A stretch of DNA of 10,175 nucleotides from Thermoplasmata archaeon (GCA_030037875.1 JASHPV010000173.1:1-10175); one strand, 5' to 3'. Shown: positions 1 to 6,540, numbered from the stretch's first letter. Numbers and translations are program-made. The notes: a model not told the origin generated them from the sequence alone.

Positions 1-192
1 ACGAACAATCCGGACAAGGTCGCCGACCTTCAACGGCACGGCGTGAAGATCGTGCGCCGCGTTCCAGTCATCGTGCCGCCGAACCGGTACAACCTGCCGT
101 ACCTCGAAACCAAACGGAAGCGCCTGGGGCACCTCTTCGACTTGGAGCAAGCTGACGAATTCGTCGCGGACGACACGACGCCTGCGAAGTAG
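1..192 (+). CDS. ribA: GTP cyclohydrolase II, C-terminal fragment (5' end outside window)
   Basis: The frame is open from base 1 and ends at TAG 190-192, giving 63 residues. It carries the typical tail of GTP cyclohydrolase II: a TNNPDKV segment, then RRVPVIVPPN, then YLETKRKRLGHLF. In the family the corresponding stretch is TNNP..K, (E)RVPL..PPN and YL.TKR.R.GHLL. The enzyme opens GTP to 2,5-diamino-6-ribosylamino-pyrimidinone phosphate, the first step of riboflavin synthesis, in the cytoplasm. The Zn-binding cysteines and the catalytic part lie upstream of the window, so activity cannot be judged, and it cannot be told whether this is stand-alone RibA or a RibBA fusion. Many archaea use the unrelated GTP cyclohydrolase III instead, so this is the bacterial-type enzyme. 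A 74-bp gap separates it from the next ORF on the same strand. Confidence 0.85.
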   Translation, partial: TNNPDKVADLQRHGVKIVRRVPVIVPPNRYNLPYLETKRKRLGHLFDLEQADEFVADDTTPAK

Positions 193-256
193 AGCGAGCT
201 CACTCGTCGACTTGAAGTAGCTCGGACTCCCTTAGGGGCGCTGTCGAACCCCCCCA

Positions 257-262
257 GTGAGG
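257..262 (+). promoter_or_regulatory. Shine-Dalgarno-like sequence before the cysteine-rich ORF
   Basis: GTGAGG ends four bases before ATG 267 and contains GAGG, complementary to the 16S rRNA 3' end. The spacing is slightly short but workable. An in-frame TGA at 258-260 lies inside it, so the ORF cannot begin further upstream. Confidence 0.45.
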
Positions 263-266
263 ACGG

Positions 267-401
267 ATGTCGGGAACCGATCGAGAGGACGCGGGACCCT
301 TCGTCGCCTGTTCTTGCTGCTCCTGTGGCGGCTGTTGTCGATGTTGCGCGTGCTGCTCGACCGGCGGTGCCTGCTGCTCGACGTGTCCCGCTCCACCGTA
401 G
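267..401 (+). CDS. Cysteine-rich miniprotein, 44 aa, function unknown
   Basis: ATG 267 to TAG 399-401 encodes 44 residues. After a polar leader (MSGTDREDAGPFVA) comes a dense cysteine block, CSCCSCGGCCRCCACC at residues 15-30, then STGGACCSTC and a short Pro tail. Thirteen residues are Cys (15, 17, 18, 20, 23, 24, 26, 27, 29, 30, 36, 37, 40), mostly as CC and CxC pairs. Six Cys codons are TGT and seven TGC, so the block is not a simple trinucleotide repeat. A GAGG sits four bases upstream, and an in-frame TGA at 258-260 fixes the start. There is no signal peptide or hydrophobic segment. CC/CxC clustering is what metallothioneins use to bind Zn or Cu thiolate clusters, but I recognise no family; metal binding is inference. 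It follows ribA on the same strand and converges on the gene ending at 430. The complementary strand is also open here (200-550) but reads as Gln-rich low complexity. Chance coding in biased sequence is the main alternative. Confidence 0.5.
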   Translation: MSGTDREDAGPFVACSCCSCGGCCRCCACCSTGGACCSTCPAPP

Positions 402-429
402 CACGGCGCAGCCCATGGGCCGCGCAATT

Positions 430-1248
430 CTAGTCTAGAGAAGGGAAGAGCTCCGAAAGGCCGGGTATCTGAGAGAGGGTTACCGGGTGCCCTACCGGGT
501 ACGACCCGCCGACGCGGGTACGATCGCACGCGACGGTGGCGTGCCGCCATTCAGTGATGGACTCTCCGTCCACATGAAACTCGCAATCGAAGGCCTCCCG
601 ACCGGCGCCGGGAGGTCGGGTGGCCCCGACGATCAGGCAGAGAGACGACTCCCGGAGATAATCCACGAGCCAGCGCAGTTCTTCCGGCCGCTGGCGGAAG
701 AGAGGAGCCACCCGGTCCGCGTTCCCCACCCCTAGAGCGCGCAGACGGGATGCCGGGGTGGAGGTTCCAAGCACCTCCTGGACGAGCGGGGGCAATCGGA
801 CGAAATCCGTGAGCCGCGCGAGGATCGTCGCGGGCTCGTCGGACCGAACGATGGCCCAGAGTGCTAGGTTGCCTACCGCTCGAGCGGGCTCGAGGTCTTC
901 GGCTCGTTCGGACACGTAGACCCTCTCGGGCGGGATCCAGCCCTGTCGCAACGGTTCGGCCTCTTCCCCCCGTTCGAGCACCTCGAGCCACAGCGGGGCC
1001 GCGTCGAGCGCGCGGACCATCGAGTAGACGACGCGAGTGACCAGGGGTCGCGAGGCGCCCCAGACCAGAATCGCGACAGCGCGTCGATCCCATTTCGACG
1101 GGAGAAACCAGACACCGTCGTGGTCGGGGGCCCTCGGTTCTGCGGCATTCGTGCCAGGTCCCATTGACGGTTGCCACGGTGGGATGGCCCGCCGGCCCTG
1201 GGGCAGCTCGGGCGAGTTTGGAGTCGGCGCCATGTCTTGGATGATCAT
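430..1248 (-). CDS. Hypothetical protein, possible RecA/KaiC-like fold lacking Walker A
   Basis: The frame reads 272 residues from ATG 1248 to TAG 430; ATG 1233 is an equally possible start, and the frame stays open further up to 1368 but runs there through the repeat region. The first ~50 residues are Pro-rich and look disordered. After that come alternating hydrophobic strands and helices: a strand AVAILVWG near residues 57-64 followed by a helix, a later strand SSLCLIVGATRP near residue 205, and a final beta-rich segment with FDCEFHVDG and EWRHATVACDRTRVGG. That order resembles archaeal KaiC/RecA-like proteins in which a P-loop strand opens the domain and a ligand-signal segment closes it. 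Here the P-loop position reads WGASRPLVTR, with no GxxxxGK[ST], so nucleotide binding is doubtful. The family call is an inference from pattern only. It is divergent from the methyltransferase gene, and the palindromic repeats at 1287-1320 lie just upstream of its start. Confidence 0.6.
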   Translation of the reverse strand: MIIQDMAPTPNSPELPQGRRAIPPWQPSMGPGTNAAEPRAPDHDGVWFLPSKWDRRAVAILVWGASRPLVTRVVYSMVRALDAAPLWLEVLERGEEAEPLRQGWIPPERVYVSERAEDLEPARAVGNLALWAIVRSDEPATILARLTDFVRLPPLVQEVLGTSTPASRLRALGVGNADRVAPLFRQRPEELRWLVDYLRESSLCLIVGATRPPGAGREAFDCEFHVDGESITEWRHATVACDRTRVGGSYPVGHPVTLSQIPGLSELFPSLD

Positions 1249-1286
1249 CGGACGATTCGACAAGCGTGACGGTTCTAGGTAACGAT

Positions 1287-1320
1287 GAACCGAACCCGTT
1301 CGACGAACCGAACAGGTTCG
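1287..1320. repeat. Two tandem 16-bp units, each with a 12-bp palindrome; possible operator
   Basis: Unit 1 (1287-1302) is GAACCGAACCCGTTCG and unit 2 (1305-1320) is GAACCGAACAGGTTCG; 14 of 16 bases match and the period is 18 bp. Each unit ends in a dyad of the form CGAAC-NN-GTTCG (1291-1302 and 1309-1320). The repeats lie between two divergent genes, 39 bp before ATG 1248 on the minus strand and about 105 bp before the chosen GTG of the methyltransferase. Two equally spaced dyads fit cooperative binding of a dimeric regulator. The alternative is coding sequence: the period is a multiple of three, and in the methyltransferase frame extended up to 1266 it would read DEPNPF-DEPNRF. Confidence 0.45.
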
Positions 1321-1424
1321 CATCGGCCGCTCGACTCCGAGACCCCGGGGGTTCGGGTGCGGAGGCAACGTACAGGTCGACGTACCTCGGAAGAATCATA
1401 CCGCCACAGTTTTCTCGAGCCCGG

Positions 1425-2096
1425 GTGACTCCCTCCGCGTTGGAGGACTTGCCCTTGCGTCGACCCGGCCTGCCCGAATCGAATCAGGCCGAGTGGCGTC
1501 GAACGTACGCCTCCACACCGTACCGGAAGCTTCCGTGGTTCTCTCCCGTCCCGGCCCCCTCGTTGCGGGAAGCGGTGGAAAAGGGTTGGCTCCGCCGAGG
1601 CACGCGCGTCCTCGACGTGGGGTGTGGCGCAGGAACGAACGCTCTATTCCTCGCCCGGGCGGGGTTCCGTGCGAGCGGAGTCGACGTCGCGCCGGCGGCG
1701 ATCGCGGCCGCCCAAGGCCGCGCCGCTCGCCTCGGGTTGACGGTCGATTTCCGAGTGGGAGACGTCCTGCGGTTGCCGTACCGCCCGAGCTGGTTCGGCG
1801 GGCTGTTCGACTATGGCTGCTTCCATACCATTCCCGTCTCCCTCCGCCGGGCCTACTCCCAGGAGCTCGCCCGGGTTCTCCGGCCCGGCGGACGGTATCT
1901 CGTGGCGTGGGTCGGTCGCGAATCCGGGGGGCGGTTCGGGCCTCCCCACCGACCCTCGCTGGAAGAAGCCACGGCGGCCTTCGAAGAGGAGTTTCTTTTC
2001 CTCCGTACCGAGTTCATCCCCGGCCGCCGGGGATCCTTCTCGAACTATCGCGCATGGTTATTGCGCCGCCGCGAACCGCGGCCAGCGTCCCGGTGA
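1425..2096 (+). CDS. Class I SAM-dependent methyltransferase
   Basis: The protein has 223 residues when started at GTG 1425. It shows a full Rossmann methyltransferase core: motif I VLDVGCGAGTNALFLA at residues 62-77, an acidic end of strand 2 in SGVDVAP (Asp87, ribose hydroxyl contact), GDVLRLPY for the adenine-contact region, and FDYGCFHTIP followed by LARVLRPGGRYLVAWVG for strands 4 and 5. The N-terminal piece WRRTYASTPYRKLPWFSP resembles the substrate lid seen before motif I in thiopurine/tellurite-type methyltransferases (TPMT/TehB-like), so a small-molecule substrate is more likely than DNA. The substrate cannot be named. The frame is open back to GTG 1266, but the first 53 codons are low complexity and cross the 1287-1320 repeats, so I prefer GTG 1425; TTG 1440 is also possible. 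It lies 58 bp upstream of the DUF262 gene in the same direction. The tail is Arg-rich. Confidence 0.8.
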   Translation: MTPSALEDLPLRRPGLPESNQAEWRRTYASTPYRKLPWFSPVPAPSLREAVEKGWLRRGTRVLDVGCGAGTNALFLARAGFRASGVDVAPAAIAAAQGRAARLGLTVDFRVGDVLRLPYRPSWFGGLFDYGCFHTIPVSLRRAYSQELARVLRPGGRYLVAWVGRESGGRFGPPHRPSLEEATAAFEEEFLFLRTEFIPGRRGSFSNYRAWLLRRREPRPASR

Positions 2097-2112
2097 GCGG
2101 GGTTTTCGGAAC

Positions 2113-2120
2113 GTTTAATG
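2113..2120 (+). promoter_or_regulatory. TATA-like box for the DUF262 gene
   Basis: GTTTAATG is an AT-rich patch in the short spacer after the methyltransferase stop. Archaeal TATA boxes lie about 25 bp before the transcript start, which would put initiation near 2140 and leave a leader of about a dozen bases before ATG 2155. This would give the DUF262 gene its own promoter. A similar ACGTT(T)AA sequence precedes the peptidase gene at 7564. Confidence 0.35.
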
Positions 2121-2154
2121 CGGAGAAGAGAGGAGAGATGCGCAGAGATGCCGG

Positions 2155-3840
2155 ATGAGCTTCACTACGATTCCCATCCGAGAACTGGTTGACCAAGCGG
2201 TCCAGGGCCGACTCGATATCCCGGAATTCCAGCGAGATTTCGTCTGGCGTCCGGACCAGGTCCGCGCCCTGGTCGACTCGCTGTACCGGGACTACCCGAT
2301 CGGTCAGATCCTGACTTGGACGAACCCCGGGTACACGGCCCCGCGGGGGCCTTCCGGGACCTCCACGGCCCGGGTCTGGCTTGTCGATGGGCAGCAACGG
2401 ACCACGGCATTGTGTCTCGTCTTCGGGCGCAAGCCCTACTGGTGGCCCGACGGCCGGGACTGGGAGCACCGGCTCGCGGCGACGAATGTCGTCGCGGACC
2501 TTCTGGCCCCCGGCCCGGACCCCGAGTTTCGCTTGGTCAACCCGGTCCGGGCGGCGGATCCCCGTTGGATGCCGGTGCGCGACATCGTCGCGTACGAGGC
2601 CGGACCGAAGGCGGAGTCCGTGGAGGCTTACCTGAAAGCCGCGGCCAACGCGGTGATTGCCAAATTGCCGCCCAAGCTGGCGACCACGGCGTCGGAAGAG
2701 ACGGTGATGCAACGACTGCAGTCGATCCGGGCGATCCGTGACCGCTCGGTGGCGCTCTCCGAGGTCCATCACGAGATCGAGGACGTCACCGAGATCTTCA
2801 CCCGGCTCAATCAGCAAGGAACCGCCGTCGTCGAGTCGGACGTCAGTCTCGCGGTCGCGGCAGGGATGCGGCCCGGGTGGATCCGAGAGGAGTTTCTCCC
2901 GTTCCTCAAGAACCTCGCCGAGTCCGGGTACGACCTGGAGCCGGGGGTGATCCTCCGGTCCCTCACCGCCATCGGAGATGGGCGTGTTCGGCTGGCCGGC
3001 GTATCTCCCGATTTTTGGGCCAGCGGAGCGTTCGAGAATCACTGGGCCCAAACGAAGCAGTCGCTCTCGGCCGTCGTCAGCGGGTTGGCCGGCGCGGGAT
3101 TGTTGTCCTCGGACCTCCTTCCGTCGCACACGGTCCTGATCCCGGTAACACTGCTGCATGCGAAGTTCGGGGCCGAAGGCTTCCATTTTCCCCGGGCACT
3201 GCACTGGCTACTTTCGGCGACCCGCGACGGGCGCTACAGCGGCGGGTCGACGAGCGCCCTCGATGAGGACGTGCGCGCGATCCGGGCCGCCGACGAGTTT
3301 CCCGAGGCGCTCGAAACCCTTCGACAACGTCTCGAGGTCGATGTTCGGGTATCCCCCGAGGAGTTTCTGGAACGGGAGGCGTGGAGCCGCCCGATGGCCC
3401 TCCTCCTGTACTTGACGGTCTTCAATCGGAAGGCCACGGATTGGGTCACGCGCCACCGGATCGGGTTCCCCCGGGCGGAGGGCGCGCTCGAGTATGGGTT
3501 CGTGCCGTACTGGCACCACTTCTTCCCGACCGGTCGCAGCGTGCTGCGGGCCGTGCGGTTTGACTACACCGAGGACGAGATCGGGTCGCTGGCCAACGTG
3601 GTCTTCCTGAACCAGAAGCCGCCGGAGCGTTCCTGGGTCACGAGCCCGCCGTCCAAGTACATCCAGGAGTCCTCGGTCTACAACCACGCCCTGGAGTTGC
3701 AGATGGTCGCACTGGACCGTTCGCTCTGGGAACCGGAGCGGTACCGTGATTTTCTCGCGGAACGCGCCAAGCTCTGCGCACGGGAGACCAACTCCTACCT
3801 GGCGTCCTTGCTTGGGTCGGTGGCCGCCGCCGAGAAGTAG
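2155..3840 (+). CDS. DUF262 protein with C-terminal DUF1524/HNH-like region (GmrSD-like)
   Basis: The protein has 561 residues. The N-terminus is a clear DUF262 domain: IPEFQRDFVW at 22-31, YPIGQIL at 47-53 and the hallmark VDGQQRTTAL at 77-86, a ParB/Srx-like fold that in GmrS is linked to NTP-dependent restriction of modified DNA. EIFTRLNQQGTAV at 213-225 is the second conserved DUF262 block. The C-terminal part has WHHFFPTGR (His454-His455, Pro458), SLANVVFLNQ (Asn481) and PPSKYI, in the order of the DUF1524 His-Me nuclease domain (H..FP, then L.N..FL, then P..Y), though without an obvious further downstream catalytic motif. The closest known analogues are single-chain GmrSD-type type IV restriction enzymes and BrxU. 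A role in defence against modified foreign DNA is inference. ATG 2155 is the first start after the TATA-like box at 2113; no good Shine-Dalgarno precedes it. Neighbours are housekeeping genes, not a defence island. Confidence 0.85.
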   Translation: MSFTTIPIRELVDQAVQGRLDIPEFQRDFVWRPDQVRALVDSLYRDYPIGQILTWTNPGYTAPRGPSGTSTARVWLVDGQQRTTALCLVFGRKPYWWPDGRDWEHRLAATNVVADLLAPGPDPEFRLVNPVRAADPRWMPVRDIVAYEAGPKAESVEAYLKAAANAVIAKLPPKLATTASEETVMQRLQSIRAIRDRSVALSEVHHEIEDVTEIFTRLNQQGTAVVESDVSLAVAAGMRPGWIREEFLPFLKNLAESGYDLEPGVILRSLTAIGDGRVRLAGVSPDFWASGAFENHWAQTKQSLSAVVSGLAGAGLLSSDLLPSHTVLIPVTLLHAKFGAEGFHFPRALHWLLSATRDGRYSGGSTSALDEDVRAIRAADEFPEALETLRQRLEVDVRVSPEEFLEREAWSRPMALLLYLTVFNRKATDWVTRHRIGFPRAEGALEYGFVPYWHHFFPTGRSVLRAVRFDYTEDEIGSLANVVFLNQKPPERSWVTSPPSKYIQESSVYNHALELQMVALDRSLWEPERYRDFLAERAKLCARETNSYLASLLGSVAAAEK

Positions 3841-4206
3841 CGGACCGGACCTCGTCCACGGCGCGGTGGCCGCTGGCCGCCGGCGGGTATCGCCCTCGGA
3901 CGGGAGAAAATGGCCCCGGAGCTGGACCGCCGGCTTGACCGAAGCGGATAGAACCTCCGGGCTGTGAAACACCAAATCCTTGCGGGACCCTCCCCGCTGA
4001 AGGGGTTCCGACTGTCACTTCGCCGGGTCCCGATCGACCGGAGGAAGCCGGCGCGAGCACGGCAGGACGTGGCATTCCGACCCCCAAGAGGTGACAAGCC
4101 CGCGCGGCCTCCCGGGGCCGTGCCTCCCTCGGATGTTCGGGAAAAGCATCGTCGACCATCGACCCGGGAGCCGGTGGAAAGGTTGCCATGGCTCCGGTAC
4201 GACCGG
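3841..4206. other. 366-bp region without a convincing gene
   Basis: The plus frame of the SWIM protein is open back to GTG 3964, but its first ~80 codons would be Arg/Pro-rich low complexity, as expected of any open frame at this GC content. Opposite-strand frames look the same. A GC-rich inverted repeat (3865-3871 with 3875-3881, one G-T pair) follows the DUF262 stop, but no T-run follows it. I see no tRNA or other RNA signature. Confidence 0.5.
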
Positions 4207-4656
4207 ATGGCTCGGGCCGTCACCCAGCGACTCCGGGTGCGGCCGGTGCCCGGCCAGCCGTTCTGGGTCCTCGCGGTCCGGAACCCCGTGCATCACACCC
4301 ACTACCTGGTCTTCCTGCCCGACCCCCCGTCGGGCGAGGCCCAGTTCTGCAGCTGCGAGGACTTTGCCCGTCGAGGGATGGGTACGTGTAAACACGTCGA
4401 AGCGGCCACCGCGTGGATCGAATCCCATCCGGACGTTTCCCGACCCGCCTTGCGACACCGGGGGGTCGCGAGCATCTGGCGGGCCATCGATGCAGCCCGG
4501 AAAGAATCGAAGTCGTCCGTCGGGCCGGATGCCGTCAGGCTGAGGAAGCCGGGCCAGGTTCTGTTCCTGAACCGGCCGGGCGCCCGGAGAAGGGGCACTG
4601 AAAAGAATGCCGGAGGAAAGGGTTCGGCCGGGCCGGCGCGTCGGTCGGGCGCCTAG
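4207..4656 (+). CDS. SWIM zinc-finger protein
   Basis: Started at ATG 4207 the protein has 149 residues. FCSCEDFARRGMGTCKHVEAA carries the SWIM pattern CxCx(n)CxH, with ligands Cys48, Cys50, Cys61 and His63. Before it, a beta-rich stretch (VTQRLRVRPVP, FWVLAVRNPVHHTHYLVFL) matches the usual lead-in of short archaeal SWIM proteins, where one or two hairpins precede the zinc site. SWIM domains bind DNA or protein and occur in SWI2/SNF2 helicases, MuDR-type transposases and stand-alone archaeal proteins; the partner here is unknown. The ~85 residues after the finger become Lys/Arg/Gly-rich and may be disordered and nucleic-acid-binding. The start is uncertain: GTG 4174, TTG 4183 and GTG 3964 are in frame upstream. 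The stop TAG 4654-4656 overlaps the stop of the convergent lipid synthase gene. Confidence 0.75.
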   Translation: MARAVTQRLRVRPVPGQPFWVLAVRNPVHHTHYLVFLPDPPSGEAQFCSCEDFARRGMGTCKHVEAATAWIESHPDVSRPALRHRGVASIWRAIDAARKESKSSVGPDAVRLRKPGQVLFLNRPGARRRGTEKNAGGKGSAGPARRSGA

Positions 4657-6362
4657 CTCGACATCCCGGGCGCTCCCTTGAGCGCCTTGATCTTGTAGTA
4701 CTCGGGGTCGACGATGACCTCGCCGTTGACTCCCATCGTCTCGATGGTCTTCAACGTCATGCCGGACGAGGACTTCGCCTTCTGCCAATCGGGGATCGGG
4801 ATCGAGAACTTCTTCTCGACCTCCGTCCGGTAGATCGGGCCCGAGTTGTACGAGCAGAACGGGATGACGCGTCCGTCCGGCACCGCGTAGTGGATATCGC
4901 AGCGCATCAGGCGCAGGATATCGTAGTCATACGCGTCCTGGAAGTGCATGTTCCCGAGGTAGAGCGTCCGCCAAGTGAACTTCGCCAGGGCCTCCTTGTT
5001 GCCCTCGGTGAAGATCGCCGCGATGACGCGGACGCAGTTCTTCTCGCTCAGGCCCTCCGGCGCTTTCGCGAAGTCGAAGTACTTCGACACTTCGTGGAGC
5101 AGCTTGGCTCCGGCAACGGTACCCCGGATCCGCGCGAACCGGGCATCCCGGTACTTCTCGATGAGCGTCTCGACGTTCTCGAAGAAGCCGTCGACGTCCA
5201 TGAACCGGGGCAGCGGCGTGAGCTTCTGGCCGTCCTTGGAGACGAAGGCGAACGTGGCGCAGCCACAGCCGGGGTGCGTGGTGAGGGTCATCTTCTCCTC
5301 GCCGTGGATGATCGAGACGAGCTCCGAGATCGGGGCCACGGACGGCACGGGGAAGAAGTCCGACTTCTCGAACGGTCCCTCGGTGCACAGGATCCGGACC
5401 AGGTCCGACTGCGTGAACCGCATCTGGAACCGGTCCTTGTCGGGAATCCGGGCGGTCAGGGCAACCGGCTGGAAGTTGACGCCGCGGACGACGTCGATGT
5501 TGTCGATCGCGAACTTGACCGTGGGCCAGATCTCCTTCTCGTTGAACCCGCCGACCAGCGTCGGGACGAGCACGACAGAGAGCGGCTTATCGGGCTTGCC
5601 GGCCGCCAGTTCCTCGGGAGACGAGTGCGTCGACCGGGCCGCCTGGATCGCCTTCTCCTTGACCCTCAGCAACGGGACGCCCCGAACCTTCCGGTAGATC
5701 TCGTCGTCCAACCCGTCGAACTGGAGATACAGCGTGTGGAGTCCCGAGTTTCTCGCCTGCTGGGCAAACCCGGCTTCGTTGGCGAACCGGATGCCATTGG
5801 TGGCGACCTGGACCTGCTTGAAGCCCAGCTCGCGGGCCATGCTGCAGGCGTCCAGGAACAGCGGGGACAGCGTGGGTTCGCCGCCCGAGAACTGCACCGC
5901 GACCGTCCCGACGGGCTTCTGCTCCCGCAGGGTCTTCAGCATGAAGTAGATCTGCTCGCGGGTCGGCTCGTACACGTACCCGGCGGCGTTGGCGTTCGCG
6001 AAACAGACCGGGCACTTCAGATTGCACCGGTTGGTCAAGTCGATGAGAGCTAGACCGGTGTGCGACTTGTGGTGGCTGCACATCCCGCAGGTTGTCGGGC
6101 AGCCCCGGAACTTGTCGTAGTACGGGTTCTCGTAGCCGACCCCGTCGTGGGCGTAGACCTCCATCCGAAGGTAGAAGTCGACGTCGTTGGAGATGATGTC
6201 CCAGAAGTAGCCGTGGGTCCGGCAGGTCTTCTCCATGATCACTCGGTTGTCCTTCTCACGGACGACCGCCGGGATGACCTTGATGCACTCCGGGCAGACC
6301 GACGCGGTCTTCCGGGGCAGTCCTCGGGGCGCCTGGAACTCACGCATTACTCTCGCTGGCAT
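4653..6362 (-). CDS. tes: Tetraether lipid synthase-type radical SAM enzyme
   Basis: The protein has 569 residues. The radical-SAM motif CNLKCPVC is at 113-120 (Cys113, 117, 120) with GGEP at 160-163. Before it are CPEC at 23-26 with Cys47, and GCPTTCGMC at 87-95. HPGCGC lies at 363-368, and Cys488 and Cys503 lie in the conserved-looking CDIHYAVPDGRVIPFCSYNSG stretch. This set of extra cysteine groups and the TNRCNLxCPVCFANA wording match the MJ0619/MA_1486 family. Structural work on MJ0619 described three [4Fe-4S] clusters plus a rubredoxin-like iron, and the family joins the phytanyl ends of two archaeol lipids to make macrocyclic archaeol and GDGT. The protein would act at the inner membrane face on phospholipids. 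Length is normal and every expected Cys group is present. ATG 6362 is preceded by a weak AAGGA; ATG 6347 is an alternative start. A paralogue acting on another substrate is possible. The gene is divergent from the 6574 gene. Confidence 0.8.
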   Translation of the reverse strand: MPARVMREFQAPRGLPRKTASVCPECIKVIPAVVREKDNRVIMEKTCRTHGYFWDIISNDVDFYLRMEVYAHDGVGYENPYYDKFRGCPTTCGMCSHHKSHTGLALIDLTNRCNLKCPVCFANANAAGYVYEPTREQIYFMLKTLREQKPVGTVAVQFSGGEPTLSPLFLDACSMARELGFKQVQVATNGIRFANEAGFAQQARNSGLHTLYLQFDGLDDEIYRKVRGVPLLRVKEKAIQAARSTHSSPEELAAGKPDKPLSVVLVPTLVGGFNEKEIWPTVKFAIDNIDVVRGVNFQPVALTARIPDKDRFQMRFTQSDLVRILCTEGPFEKSDFFPVPSVAPISELVSIIHGEEKMTLTTHPGCGCATFAFVSKDGQKLTPLPRFMDVDGFFENVETLIEKYRDARFARIRGTVAGAKLLHEVSKYFDFAKAPEGLSEKNCVRVIAAIFTEGNKEALAKFTWRTLYLGNMHFQDAYDYDILRLMRCDIHYAVPDGRVIPFCSYNSGPIYRTEVEKKFSIPIPDWQKAKSSSGMTLKTIETMGVNGEVIVDPEYYKIKALKGAPGMSS

Positions 6363-6425
6363 CGGATTTCCTTGCTTTACCGGGCAGCCTGGGCCGCCTG
6401 GCTTAGCGGGGCAACCCCTCGCTGG

Positions 6426-6438
6426 CTACATAATCAAT
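6426..6438 (-). promoter_or_regulatory. TATA-like box for the tetraether synthase gene
   Basis: On the minus strand this reads GATTGATTATGTAG, the most AT-rich patch upstream of ATG 6362. It would place the transcript start near 6405 and give a leader of about 40 bases. That leader start coincides with an imperfect GC hairpin at 6405-6423 (AGC..GGGG / CCCC..GCT on the minus strand), and the leader ends in a weak AAGGA before the ATG. Confidence 0.3.
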
Positions 6439-6540
6439 CTGTCGTGTAGCCCGCGACAATTCTGCGGACCCATGACGGAGACTCGCACGGTCCGAATCGC
6501 TACAGTTCACACCTTAGACGGTTCGGCACCCCGGGTGCCC

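Noticed and set aside
200..550. Minus-strand frame of 116 residues, Gln/His/Pro-rich
   Set aside because: It is the antisense of the cysteine-rich ORF and of the end of the 430-1248 gene, has no folded pattern, and its Gln runs are simply the complement of the Cys codons.
1266..1424. N-terminal extension of the methyltransferase from GTG 1266
   Set aside because: It is low complexity, has no family counterpart and crosses the palindromic repeats; a start at GTG 1425 fits the family better. Not fully excluded.
2138..2158. Six-codon ORF (MRRDAG) overlapping the DUF262 start as ATGA, with GGAG before it
   Set aside because: It would begin at or before the transcript start predicted from the TATA-like box at 2113, and so short an ORF is expected by chance.
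2014..3204. Long minus-strand frame (396 codons) opposite the DUF262 gene
   Set aside because: It is a shadow frame produced by high GC at third codon positions; the sequence is Arg/Gly/Pro-rich and the plus strand carries clear DUF262 motifs.
3865..3881. GC hairpin after the DUF262 stop as a terminator
   Set aside because: No T-run follows, archaeal termination relies on T-tracts, and such hairpins are frequent at this GC content.
3841..4206. tRNA or other structured RNA in the gap
   Set aside because: No T-loop consensus (GTTCRANNC) with a matching acceptor stem was found by eye.
4890..6053. Plus-strand frame of 387 codons opposite the lipid synthase gene
   Set aside because: It is a mirror of a well-supported gene, with only Arg/Val/Leu/Asp-rich composition and no motif.
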